Shown one piece after another: positions 9,015-18,346 of a DNA stretch of 64,000 nucleotides. This DNA is from Paenibacillus sp. AN1007 (lineage in GTDB: Bacteria; Bacillota; Bacilli; Paenibacillales; Paenibacillaceae), in assembly GCF_040702995.1 (NCBI RefSeq), contig NZ_CP159992.1, positions 955,501 through 1,019,500 on the forward strand, written 5' to 3'. The stretch's first letter is position 1. Each line of letters opens with the position of its first letter. The notes below the pieces were generated by a model that was not told where the DNA came from, did not search any database, and saw nothing but the letters and a program-made list of their open reading frames with translations. A program made the position numbers and the translations under genes.

Positions 9015-9770
9015 ATGAAGCTGGTGTCCTGGAATGTGAACGGACTTCGAGCGTGTGTGAATAAAGGATTTATGGATTATTATCATCAAAGTGAGGCCGA
9101 TATTTTTTGTCTTCAGGAGACGAAGCTGCAGGCAGGACAGATCGAGATGGATCTGGGCGAAGACGTCTATCAGTACTGGAATTATGCGATCAAAAAAGGC
9201 TATTCAGGTACGGCTGTATTCAGCCGCATCAAACCGCTGTCTGTCCGTTATGGTATGGAAGAGGACAGCGAGCCGGAAGGCCGGATGATTACACTGGAGT
9301 ACGATGCCTTTTATCTGATTAATGTCTACACGCCTAACGCTAAACGGGATTTGACCCGGCTTCCTTATCGTCTGGAGTGGGAGGATCGGTTCAAGTCTTA
9401 TGTGCTGCAGCTGGAGCAGTTGAAGCCGGTCGTCATCTGTGGGGACCTGAACGTGGCTCACCAGGAGATCGATCTAAAGAATCCGAAGCCTAATATGGGC
9501 AACTCCGGATTTACAGACGAAGAGCGTGGTAAGATGACGGACCTGCTTGCGGCAGGATATACAGATAGCTTCCGTCACCTGCACCCGGATCAAACGGATG
9601 TCTACAGCTGGTGGTCCTATATGCCCAAGGTCAGAGAGCGGAACGTGGGCTGGCGGATCGATTATTTTCTCGTTTCCAATCAGCTCGTACCCAGCGTGAC
9701 CAATGCCTATATCGACTGTCATGTGCTGGGCAGCGACCACTGTCCGGTAGGGCTTGTGCTGGGCAGTTGA
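9015..9770 (+). CDS. exoA: exodeoxyribonuclease III / AP endonuclease
   Basis: This 251-aa protein is the usual length for Bacillus ExoA. The EEP-fold motifs are all present: WNVNGLRA at the start, LQETKLQ with the Mg-binding Glu, NVYTPNA, CGDLNVAHQEIDL with the catalytic Asp-Asn pair, WRIDYFLVS, and SDHCPV with the terminal Asp-His. It nicks DNA at abasic sites and removes 3' blocking groups in base excision repair. AGGAG at 9002-9006, eight bases before the ATG, fixes the start. A terminator follows at 9823. Confidence 0.95.
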   Translation: MKLVSWNVNGLRACVNKGFMDYYHQSEADIFCLQETKLQAGQIEMDLGEDVYQYWNYAIKKGYSGTAVFSRIKPLSVRYGMEEDSEPEGRMITLEYDAFYLINVYTPNAKRDLTRLPYRLEWEDRFKSYVLQLEQLKPVVICGDLNVAHQEIDLKNPKPNMGNSGFTDEERGKMTDLLAAGYTDSFRHLHPDQTDVYSWWSYMPKVRERNVGWRIDYFLVSNQLVPSVTNAYIDCHVLGSDHCPVGLVLGS

Positions 9771-9822
9771 ATTTAATGGACTGCTTCTGGCTCAAAGATA
9801 TACTGCATAAAGAATGAATCTG

Positions 9823-9854
9823 AAAACTCGCTTCCTTTACGGAAACGAGTTTTT
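9823..9854 (+). terminator. rho-independent terminator after exoA
   Basis: AAAACTCG (9823-9830) pairs with CGAGTTTT (9846-9853) and runs into a T tract about 50 bases after the exoA stop. Confidence 0.85.
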
Positions 9855-9993
9855 TTACGTCCGAAAGAGGCGTAGTCCACATTTGGGGATTTGGCGTATG
9901 ATATGACCTGAGAGCTGCTGCAGCATGATTCGTACCTGAATTGGGAAAGAAGGGCGTGCGGCATTTCCGTTGCTCCAAAGGAGGGGTCTTTTT

Positions 9994-10122
9994 TTGATAT
10001 ACACAAAAAGCGGTAGAGGAGAAATACTGGACTTTGGTTGGGGAAAAGGACTGGACTCCGGATTGTTTCAATTCGGCCATTTCTTGGGTAGGATTGAAGC
10101 ATACATACATATTGTTGAATAG
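9994..10122 (+). CDS. candidate 42-aa small protein
   Basis: An AAAGGAGGGG ribosome-binding site at 9977-9986 sits seven bases before a TTG that opens a 42-codon frame ending at TAG 10120-10122. The peptide is rich in Gly, Phe and Ile, with pieces such as ILDFGWGKGLDSGLF and FGHFLGRIEAYIHIVE, and could be amphipathic. It resembles no family I can name. The near-perfect site and spacing are the only strong evidence. It is followed 52 bases later by another small gene with an equally strong site. It could be a secreted peptide, a membrane peptide or chance. Confidence 0.4.
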   Translation: MIYTKSGRGEILDFGWGKGLDSGLFQFGHFLGRIEAYIHIVE

Positions 10123-10174
10123 GATTAGTCTCTATAGAACATGAACAATCTGTACATCGAAGGAGGAGGGTTAT

Positions 10175-10324
10175 ATGAAAAACATCAGAGTTATCACCCG
10201 ATTCCTGTCCATATTTATTGTCAGCTGCCTGTTGTCTTTGAGTGTGTTATCGGTATCGGTCCTCTGGATTAAACATACCGTAGATGCTGTACCTGTTATG
10301 GAGCAGACACTGGAACTCGACTAA
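10175..10324 (+). CDS. 49-aa single-pass membrane or exported small protein
   Basis: AAGGAGGAGGG at 10160-10170 precedes an ATG at 10175. The 49-codon frame has a basic N-terminus (MKNIRVITR), a hydrophobic core of about 20 residues (FLSIFIVSCLLSLSVLSVSV) and a short acidic tail ending MEQTLELD. It is either a membrane-anchored microprotein or an uncleaved signal-like peptide. It lies about 100 bases before a lipoprotein gene in the same direction and may share its transcript. Function is unknown. Confidence 0.65.
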   Translation: MKNIRVITRFLSIFIVSCLLSLSVLSVSVLWIKHTVDAVPVMEQTLELD

Positions 10325-10425
10325 ATAAAGGAGGGATGTGCAAGCGCCGTGCAGAGATATCGTTCTGATATAAGAACATGAATAGAAGAAATGACCATAT
10401 AAGACAACTTGAAGGAGAGATATTT

Positions 10426-11001
10426 ATGGTGAAAAAGAAAACATATCTGCTGGCCTGCGCCGCATTAGCCATGATGGTGGCGTTAAGTGCCTGCAGCACG
10501 GCTGCTGACCAGCCAAAGGGCGAGTCCGAGAAGGTAAATAGCGAGGCAGCATCGGGAACAGGTGAGCCAGCGGCTGCAGAAGGCACAAGCGAACCGGCGA
10601 CAGGTACGGATACGGAAGCCTCATCTACACCGGCAGCTTCTGAATCTGCATCAGGCCAAGGTGATACGAACACGGTGGAGGGACTACCGGAGTACCTGCC
10701 AAAAGATTTCCCGTTACCGGACGATGCTGCAATTACGACAGCGAATTCCAGAGAAGATGAAGGCAAAAAATCGGCAATGCTGATCTTCACCACCAAGCAG
10801 GACATGGAGACGGTATCGAAGATGTACAAAGAGTATTTTGAAGCCAAAAAACTAACCGACTCCGGACAAACAATTGACGCCAAAAATATCATTATACAGG
10901 GAACTGAACCGGATACGGAACAGCATTGGTCTCTGATTGGCGGGACACTGGCAAGTAAGGAAGGCACTATTGAACTTACGCTGAGCTGGTCAGAGTCTTA
11001 A
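10426..11001 (+). CDS. lipoprotein of unknown function
   Basis: The start is the ATG at 10426, preceded by GAAGGAGAG, rather than an ATG 16 codons upstream without a ribosome-binding site. The 191-aa product has a lipoprotein signal (KKKTYLLACAALAMMVALSAC), then a low-complexity Ala/Glu/Ser/Thr linker of about 60 residues. The globular part of about 110 residues opens with LPEYLPKDFPLPDDA, a phrase seen in several Bacillales lipoproteins of unknown function. It should be anchored on the outer face of the membrane. A terminator follows at 11084. Confidence 0.8.
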   Translation: MVKKKTYLLACAALAMMVALSACSTAADQPKGESEKVNSEAASGTGEPAAAEGTSEPATGTDTEASSTPAASESASGQGDTNTVEGLPEYLPKDFPLPDDAAITTANSREDEGKKSAMLIFTTKQDMETVSKMYKEYFEAKKLTDSGQTIDAKNIIIQGTEPDTEQHWSLIGGTLASKEGTIELTLSWSES

Positions 11002-11083
11002 AAATGATGCATCGTTAAGACAGGCCGATTTTTAATTTTGGAAGAGAAACAGAATCTTTATACATGCTGTTGTTTTTTTATCC

Positions 11084-11132
11084 ATACCCTGCATGGCGCG
11101 GCTTTAACGCTGTACCGATGCAGGGTATTTTT
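11084..11132 (+). terminator. rho-independent terminator
   Basis: ATACCCTGCAT (11084-11094) pairs with ATGCAGGGTAT (11118-11128) and leads into TTTTT, closing the lipoprotein gene. Confidence 0.88.
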
Positions 11133-11225
11133 GAATTGCATCTGGAAACCGGACAAGCTACATGGTATGTTATATCCTTAGAAAGACCAATAGACAAAAG
11201 ATTCAGACAGGGAGAGGATTAAAAC

Positions 11226-12203
11226 ATGATTAAAGTTGGCATCGTAGGTTACGGTAACTTGGGTAAAGGTGTGGAGAAAGCCATCGCCCAGAATGATGAT
11301 CTGGAGCTGGTAGCTGTATTTACACGTCGTAACCCGGAGCAAATGGCGGCTGAAGGTACAGAAGCTCGCTTTGAGCATATCTCTGCGGCTGAGCAGTATA
11401 TAGGCAAAATTGATGTCATGATTTTGTGTGGAGGTTCTGCGACAGATTTGCCAGAACAGACACCTGTCATTGCCAAGCTGTTTAATACGGTAGATAGTTT
11501 TGATACTCATGCAAAAATCCCTGAGTTCTACGAGGCTGTGAACGCAGCGGCTGAGCAGGGCGGACATGTAAGTGTGATCTCGACAGGCTGGGACCCAGGT
11601 TTGTTCTCCATGAATCGGCTGCTCGCCCAATCCATTCTGCCGGAAGGAAAAGAGTACACATTCTGGGGCAAAGGGGTCAGCCAAGGACACTCGGATGCGA
11701 TTCGTCGTGTACCAGGTGTTAAAGCCGGTGTGCAGTATACCGTTCCTGTAGAAGAAGTCATTGACCGCATTCGTTCAGGCGAGACGCCGGAATTGTCTAC
11801 ACGCGAGAAACATCTGCGTCAATGTTATGTGGTTGCAGAAGAAGGCGCAAACCAGGATGAAATCCGTGAAACGATTGTATCCATGCCGAACTATTTTGCA
11901 GATTACGACACAACAGTGACCTTCATTAGTGAAGAAGAATTGAAATCCAACCATGAAGGCATGCCGCATGGAGGCTTTGTTATTCGCAGCGGCGTTACAG
12001 GTAACGGGCAAAAGCAAATCATTGAATTTGGCCTGAAACTCGACAGCAATCCGGAATTCACTGCGAGCGTGCTTGTCGCATATGCCCGGGCAGCACAGCG
12101 TTTGAGCAAGGAAGGACATAAAGGGGCGAAGACGGTGTTTGATATCCCGCTGGGCCACCTGTCTCCGAAATCGGCTGCAGACCTTCGTCGTGACCTGCTG
12201 TAA
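11226..12203 (+). CDS. ddh: meso-diaminopimelate D-dehydrogenase
   Basis: This 325-aa protein matches the length and layout of meso-DAP dehydrogenase: N-terminal Rossmann motif GIVGYGNLGKG, the substrate-side segments STGWDPGLFSMNRLL and FWGKGVSQGHSDAIRR, and a C-terminal MPHGGFVIRSG. It catalyses the NADPH-dependent amination of 2-amino-6-oxopimelate to meso-diaminopimelate, a one-step branch of lysine and peptidoglycan precursor synthesis. The start ATG has a GGGAGAGG site. It stands alone between terminators. Confidence 0.95.
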   Translation: MIKVGIVGYGNLGKGVEKAIAQNDDLELVAVFTRRNPEQMAAEGTEARFEHISAAEQYIGKIDVMILCGGSATDLPEQTPVIAKLFNTVDSFDTHAKIPEFYEAVNAAAEQGGHVSVISTGWDPGLFSMNRLLAQSILPEGKEYTFWGKGVSQGHSDAIRRVPGVKAGVQYTVPVEEVIDRIRSGETPELSTREKHLRQCYVVAEEGANQDEIRETIVSMPNYFADYDTTVTFISEEELKSNHEGMPHGGFVIRSGVTGNGQKQIIEFGLKLDSNPEFTASVLVAYARAAQRLSKEGHKGAKTVFDIPLGHLSPKSAADLRRDLL

Positions 12204-12225
12204 TCCTGATTTTTCATATCGTTAG

Positions 12226-12264
12226 AAAAACACCCCGCTCTTCAACCTGAAGGGCGGGGTGTTT
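12226..12264. terminator. bidirectional terminator between ddh and the pentapeptide-repeat gene
   Basis: AAACACCCCGC (from 12228) pairs with GCGGGGTGTTT (12254-12264); A and T tracts flank both sides, so it can serve both convergent genes. Confidence 0.88.
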
Positions 12265-12277
12265 GCATGGTGTGTTA

Positions 12278-13132
12278 TTAACGCCAATGGGAAGGTTGAT
12301 TCAAATGGTCAGGCAGCAGCGTATTCGCATTTCCCACAGCAGCGTTTAACTGAGCTTGCGTCAGAAAAATTCCGCCGCGCAGATCCGCTCCGCCAAGGTC
12401 AGTATCCCGCAAGTCTGCGCCAATCCAATCAGCGTTCCGTACATCGGCATTACGCAGATTGGCTGCAATCAGGAGTGCCCCCCGGAAGCTTGCTCCTCGC
12501 AAATCAGCGCCCTGAAGATTTGCTCCCAGGAAGTCCATGCCGCTGCGCTTTTTGGTTTTGGACTTCTTATGAGCAGCAGATGCGGCTGACGGAGCGCTGC
12601 CGCGGACCAGCTCACTGGCCTGAGTTAGCAGTATGTTTACTTTCGCCCGATGGCTCGTGATATCCAGGTGCAGCAGAGCCGGAGGTTCCAGATCGCTCAG
12701 GCGTTCAATGTCAGGATAGACCTTACCCATTGCGGCATGAAGTGAAGATGTATCTGAGCGCATCATGACTTCTCTCATGTAACTGATAAGTTCATGAACC
12801 TGGCGCAGTACAGGCAGGCAGTCGAACATTTCACGGGCTGATTCGGGATGAGTCCGCCAGCTTCTGTCCGCATACGTGACCTGTGACAGCTTCTGTCCTG
12901 CACCAAAGCAGTCATAAACGGTGCAGCCCTTGAAGCCTTTCTGACGAAGCTGGGTATGAATGCCGCAGCGGTCATCCTCCCGCAGGTTGGGACAGGGGGT
13001 GCCGCCGGACTTGTCAAAAGCAAAATCGGAAGATTTGCCATAAGGCAGAGCAACACAGCATAATCCATAACACTGCTCGCAATCTGCGAGCAGATGTGGG
13101 GCTGTGCTGCTGAACGTTGGTTGGTTAGACAA
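12278..13132 (-). CDS. pentapeptide-repeat protein with Cys-rich N-terminal domain
   Basis: The 284-aa product has an N-terminal Cys-rich domain (CEQCYGLCCVALPYG, CPNLREDDRCGIH, CTVYDCFGAG) that could bind metal. A helical middle and a Lys/Ser-rich linker follow. The C-terminal quarter has about ten A(D/N)LXX repeats (LGANLQGADLRGASFRGALL) expected to form a right-handed beta-helix. A GTG at 13141 overlaps the ribosome-binding site itself; AAGGAAG at 13147-13141 with eight-base spacing points to the TTG at 13132. It is probably cytoplasmic. The family recurs in Gram-positives, but I know no function for it. Confidence 0.8.
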   Translation of the reverse strand: MSNQPTFSSTAPHLLADCEQCYGLCCVALPYGKSSDFAFDKSGGTPCPNLREDDRCGIHTQLRQKGFKGCTVYDCFGAGQKLSQVTYADRSWRTHPESAREMFDCLPVLRQVHELISYMREVMMRSDTSSLHAAMGKVYPDIERLSDLEPPALLHLDITSHRAKVNILLTQASELVRGSAPSAASAAHKKSKTKKRSGMDFLGANLQGADLRGASFRGALLIAANLRNADVRNADWIGADLRDTDLGGADLRGGIFLTQAQLNAAVGNANTLLPDHLNQPSHWR

Positions 13133-13356
13133 AATACACACTTCCTTATCATGTTGAAAAAAAATTCAGCTCAAATTTACGAATAACATCATGTCAGTAT
13201 TACTTTACCATTGTAGGGAAATGGCTTCAATCCAATGAATGTTATTGATTCATGCCCTGTTCAAATGACATTGGGAAGTGCACATATATGTTAAAATGTA
13301 AAACGCATGATAAACAAGAAAAGGTGCGGATGGATCATGTATGGAGGTGTGAGAGT

Positions 13357-13836
13357 ATGGATGGAATTGTAATGCGTCAGGCTGTCCATGCCGATCGGGA
13401 GCAGCTGGCAGATTTACGAGCTTTGGTACTGTGCGATGATTTGACACGTTTGGGTCGATATGACGAGATTAAGGTGAGGGAGCGTTTTCGAAACACGTTT
13501 CACCCGGAACATACCCGGATACTGGAGCTGGAAGGGATTTTAATCGGTTGTGTGGCGTTAAAACCAAAAGATAAGGAATATTTGCTGGAACACTTCTACA
13601 TTCATCCGGATTATCAGGGTAGAAAACTCGGTACAAAAGTGCTCAGCCTGCTGCTGGAGCAGGAGGCAGTCAGGAGCAGCCGTGTAACACTGAACGTGCT
13701 GCAGGGCAGTCCGGCACAGCGGCTGTACGAACGTTTCGGGTTTACCGTGGATGGGCAGGACGAAGTGGATGTGTTTATGTCTAGGTTCATATCTAGAAAT
13801 GACCCAGGGATGCGATCCTCCCGCAGCCTTAAGTAA
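13357..13836 (+). CDS. GNAT N-acetyltransferase
   Basis: The 159-aa product is a single GNAT domain: MRQAVHADREQLADLRALV at the N-terminus, LIGCVALKPK and LEHFYIHPDYQGRKLGTKVL as the acetyl-CoA-binding core, and AQRLYERFGFTVDGQDEVDVFM at the end. The open frame extends 35 codons upstream, but GGAGGTG at 13344-13350 selects the ATG at 13357. The acceptor substrate is unknown. It converges on gdhA across a bidirectional terminator. Confidence 0.82.
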   Translation: MDGIVMRQAVHADREQLADLRALVLCDDLTRLGRYDEIKVRERFRNTFHPEHTRILELEGILIGCVALKPKDKEYLLEHFYIHPDYQGRKLGTKVLSLLLEQEAVRSSRVTLNVLQGSPAQRLYERFGFTVDGQDEVDVFMSRFISRNDPGMRSSRSLK

Positions 13837-13851
13837 ATTACTGCATAATAC

Positions 13852-13916
13852 AAAAAAAGAAGCCTCTCCCCAAGCAGCGCCTGAAAAGGCCGCTGGACGA
13901 AGGAAAGGCTTCTTTC
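13852..13916. terminator. bidirectional terminator between GNAT gene and gdhA
   Basis: AGAAGCCT (13858-13865) pairs with AGGCTTCT (13906-13913); seven A precede and T-rich sequence follows, so both convergent genes are served. Confidence 0.85.
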
Positions 13917-13958
13917 TTATCTATCTGCTAAACATGTGCTGAAAAGCACACGAAGGGA

Positions 13959-15670
<1,712 letters not shown>

Positions 15671-15745
15671 ATGATAAGTAACAAGAATCGAATCAACGTG
15701 GAGAACAAGGCGTGTATAGGAGGTGAAATCTACTATGAACCGTAG
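15671..15745 (+). CDS. candidate 24-aa leader peptide overlapping the GreA-like gene
   Basis: AAGGAGG at 15656-15662 and an ATG at 15671 open a 24-codon frame (MISNKNRINVENKACIGGEI at its start) that ends at TAG 15743-15745. This is ten bases inside the next gene, whose ATG is at 15735 in another frame. The overlap suggests translational coupling. No known family. It could be a leader peptide controlling the operon or a chance frame. Confidence 0.4.
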   Translation: MISNKNRINVENKACIGGEIYYEP

Positions 15746-16262
15746 TACTCCACTTCACAATTGTAGAGAACAGCTGGTAAGTCAGCTATTAACCCTGGGC
15801 GAAGAGAAAAGAGCTTTTCTTGACGCTTATTTTGACGTGCGTAATGCCGAGCGTGTGCAGCTGGATAAACAGCTGACAGCTTATACGGAACGAGTGGAGC
15901 AGCTGCTCGCCGGACCGGATGAGCTTCTGAATTCCGTCGTGCTGATCGGCAGTCAGATTGAACTGGAGTATGTTGATTTCCATACGTCGGATGCGCTAAC
16001 CATTGTTATGCCGGAGGAAGCAGACCCGGATGCAGGGCAGATTTCATTCCTTTCTCCTGTAGGACGTCAGCTGCTGCTCGGCAGCAAAGGTGAAATAAGA
16101 GCAATCTCTACTCCGTCAGGTTCCATGAGGATTCGAATTGTGGACATTCAGTGGGCTTCCGAGTCGAACAAAGGAAAGGTACAGGAAGCCGGACAGATGG
16201 ACGACCTGAAACCAAATCCGCAGCAAGGTTTCACTCAAGGAGGTGCGAATCATGCACTTTAA
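15735..16262 (+). CDS. GreA/GreB C-terminal-domain protein in antiporter operon
   Basis: The 175-aa product has a helical, charged N-terminal half (about 8-70) and then a GreA/GreB C-terminal FKBP-like domain: VVLIGSQIELEYVD, PEEADPDAGQISFLSPVGRQLL, GEIRAISTPSGSMRIRIVDI. The N-terminal coiled coil is shorter than in true GreA, so it may act in the RNA polymerase secondary channel like Rnk or DksA-type factors, or bind something else. AGGAGG at 15718-15723 precedes the ATG. Its stop overlaps the next start, so it is translationally coupled to the K+/H+ antiporter genes, an unexpected partner. The domain call is good; the function is unknown. Confidence 0.75.
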   Translation: MNRSTPLHNCREQLVSQLLTLGEEKRAFLDAYFDVRNAERVQLDKQLTAYTERVEQLLAGPDELLNSVVLIGSQIELEYVDFHTSDALTIVMPEEADPDAGQISFLSPVGRQLLLGSKGEIRAISTPSGSMRIRIVDIQWASESNKGKVQEAGQMDDLKPNPQQGFTQGGANHAL

Positions 16263-16758
16263 AGAGACGGACCTGCCGGGGATCGGACGCAAATTTTGGC
16301 TTCACACCCGCAGCGGAGAACATCTTGTTATCGTGGTTCATAATGATGAGCGGCGTGATCTGTTTCATATGGAATCAGGAGATCAGGCAGAAGAACTGGG
16401 AGATATGGTTTCGCTGGTGACGCTTGATGACGATGAAGCAAGGGCTGTAGCAGCGATTGTTGGCGGCATGACGTATAAACCCCAGTTTCAGAACGAGCGG
16501 GAAGTGATGCTGGAAGGGCTGCTTATCGAATGGCTTCGCATTGAACCCCATGCTGCCTGTGTCGGAAAGACAATCGGGGAATTGAATATCCGGCAGGTAA
16601 CCGGTGTGGCAATTCTGGCGGCCATCGACAAAGAGAAGGAAAAACAATTTAATCCGGGACCAGAGTACGTGTTTACCAGTGGGGCAACGATCGTTGTTGC
16701 GGGTGAACGTGATCAGCTCAAGCAGCTTAAGCAATGGTTGACCGATGGACGGATGTAG
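16252..16758 (+). CDS. khtT: KhtT-like regulatory subunit of K+/H+ antiporter, RCK-C domain
   Basis: The 168-aa product has an N-terminal domain (about 1-75) and a C-terminal TrkA-C/RCK-C domain (about 80-165, including VGKTIGELNIRQVTGVAILAAI and FTSGATIVVAGERDQLKQLKQWL). This is the architecture of Bacillus KhtT (YhaT), which gates the antiporter KhtU and is known there to bind c-di-AMP through its RCK-C domain. AAGGAGG at 16237-16243 with eight-base spacing selects the ATG at 16252, overlapping the previous gene by 11 bases. The antiporter gene begins three bases after its stop. Confidence 0.85.
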   Translation: MHFKETDLPGIGRKFWLHTRSGEHLVIVVHNDERRDLFHMESGDQAEELGDMVSLVTLDDDEARAVAAIVGGMTYKPQFQNEREVMLEGLLIEWLRIEPHAACVGKTIGELNIRQVTGVAILAAIDKEKEKQFNPGPEYVFTSGATIVVAGERDQLKQLKQWLTDGRM

Positions 16759-16761
16759 CGT

Positions 16762-17967
16762 ATGGATATGCTCATATTCGAAGTGGGGGTTGCCGTTGCG
16801 CTAATTACGCTTACAGGATTAATATCTACACGACTACGATTTTCGGTTATTCCATTTTACATTCTAATCGGTATGGCTGTTGGACCGCATGCACCACAGT
16901 TTGGCATTGTGGATTTACGATTTATCGAAAGCTCGTCTTTTATCGAATTTATGGGCAGGCTGGGAATCTTATTTTTATTGTTTTATCTGGGATTGGAGTT
17001 CTCGGTTTCCCGGTTATTAAAATCGGGTAAAGCGATTCTTACCGGTGGTATATTCTATGTCGGTCTTAATTTTGTCTCAGGCCTGCTGCTCGGCTGGTTC
17101 ATGAATCTGCCGCTTCAGGAGACGATGGTCGTATGCGGGATCATGACCAGCTCGTCTACGGCCATTGTTGCCAAAGTACTCGTGGATTTGAAGCGGACTG
17201 CGAATCCCGAGACAGAGATTATTATGGGTATGATTATGTTTGACGACTTGTTTATTGCTATTCATATTTCCATTCTGACCGGTCTTGTGCTTAGCGGGGC
17301 AACTTCGTTTGGAAGTGTACTGCTCGTATCTTTATCTGCTTTGCTGTTTATTGTGCTGTTCCTGATTATTGGCAGGAAGAGTATTAAATATATTGATAAG
17401 GCACTTAATATCAAGTCATCGGAGTTATTTCTGCTCACGATTATGACACTGCTGTTCCTGGTGGCGGGTTTCTCGGAGACGCTGCATGTTGCTGAAGCCA
17501 TCGGAGCGTTAATGATTGGACTTGTTCTCGGTGAGTCCAGACATGTCAGCCGAATTGAACAGCATATTATGCCGTTCAAAGACTTTTTTGGTGCCATATT
17601 TTTCTTCAGCTTTGGCCTGACGATTGAGCCATCGACCCTCGGCGGAGCTGTAGGGATGACGGTGATTGCTGTTATTCTGACGATTCTGAGCAACTTTGGT
17701 GCGGGCATGATTGCAGGTAAAATGGCTGGGGTATCGAACAAAGCCTCTTTGAATGTTGGTTTTACACTGGTGTCCCGGGGCGAATTCTCGATTATCATGG
17801 CCAACATCGGCAAGGCCGGGGGACTTATGGCCTCCATTCAATCCTTCGCCGTGTTATACGTGCTGATACTGGCTGTACTGGGGCCTATTTTGACAAAAGA
17901 GTCTCCTAAGCTCTATGCACGTTATGAACGATTCAGGAATCGGACGAAACGTAAAGAGACGGGATAA
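16762..17967 (+). CDS. khtU: CPA2-family K+/H+ antiporter, KhtU-like
   Basis: This 401-aa integral membrane protein has about 12 hydrophobic segments and the CPA2 pattern: FYILIGMAVGPHAPQFG near the N-terminus, GRLGILFLLFYLGLEFS, the ion-binding MTSSSTAIVAKVLVDLK region and LVSRGEFSIIMANIG late in the protein. It follows a KhtT-like regulator by three bases, so the pair should expel K+ (or Na+) in exchange for protons under alkaline or K+ stress. The start ATG follows the regulator stop (TAGCGTATG). A terminator lies at 18149. Confidence 0.88.
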   Translation: MDMLIFEVGVAVALITLTGLISTRLRFSVIPFYILIGMAVGPHAPQFGIVDLRFIESSSFIEFMGRLGILFLLFYLGLEFSVSRLLKSGKAILTGGIFYVGLNFVSGLLLGWFMNLPLQETMVVCGIMTSSSTAIVAKVLVDLKRTANPETEIIMGMIMFDDLFIAIHISILTGLVLSGATSFGSVLLVSLSALLFIVLFLIIGRKSIKYIDKALNIKSSELFLLTIMTLLFLVAGFSETLHVAEAIGALMIGLVLGESRHVSRIEQHIMPFKDFFGAIFFFSFGLTIEPSTLGGAVGMTVIAVILTILSNFGAGMIAGKMAGVSNKASLNVGFTLVSRGEFSIIMANIGKAGGLMASIQSFAVLYVLILAVLGPILTKESPKLYARYERFRNRTKRKETG

Positions 17968-18148
17968 GCGGGGAATAAATGCTGTTCAAAGATATAAGAG
18001 ATCTAGAATAGATATACAAAGTGACAAAGATATGAAGATATGAAGAGCAGCAAGATATACAAGAAAGTGAGACGGAATTACAGATATACATGTTCTATAT
18101 TATAGACATGGTAGGATGGTATCCAATGTGATCCAGGGCAAGAGAGAG
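17968..18148. other. purine-rich spacer with GATATA-like repeats
   Basis: No gene is supported between the antiporter stop and its terminator. The sequence repeats AGATATA/GATATACA-type words (for example AGATATACAAG and AGATATACATG), which makes it low-complexity. Confidence 0.5.
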
Positions 18149-18200
18149 GCGTCGTACACTGCTGGAGAATGAATTTTCTCCCGGTTGCGGCGCTTTTTTT
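18149..18200 (+). terminator. rho-independent terminator after the antiporter operon
   Basis: A long stem with GCGTCG (18149-18154) against GCGGCGC (18187-18193, one G-U pair), with inner GGAGAAT/ATTTTCTCC pairing, is followed by seven T. Confidence 0.8.
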
Positions 18201-18275
18201 ATGTGATAAAGCAGGACTTTGGATGTGATTTACCAGAAAAACATTTAAATATTTTATTATTTATGTAAAATAATG

Positions 18276-18302
18276 TTCTACATTGTCTATGACAATGTAG
18301 AA
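18276..18302. promoter_or_regulatory. perfect 12-bp inverted repeat upstream of the expansin gene
   Basis: TTCTACATTGTC (18276-18287), spacer TAT, then GACAATGTAGAA (18291-18302). It lies 44 bases before the expansin ATG in very AT-rich DNA, with no T tract after it. This looks like a repressor operator or a leader hairpin; the binding protein is unknown. Confidence 0.65.
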
Positions 18303-18346
18303 ATATATTTTGTATCACAGCCACAATGATAAGGAGGAATCACACT

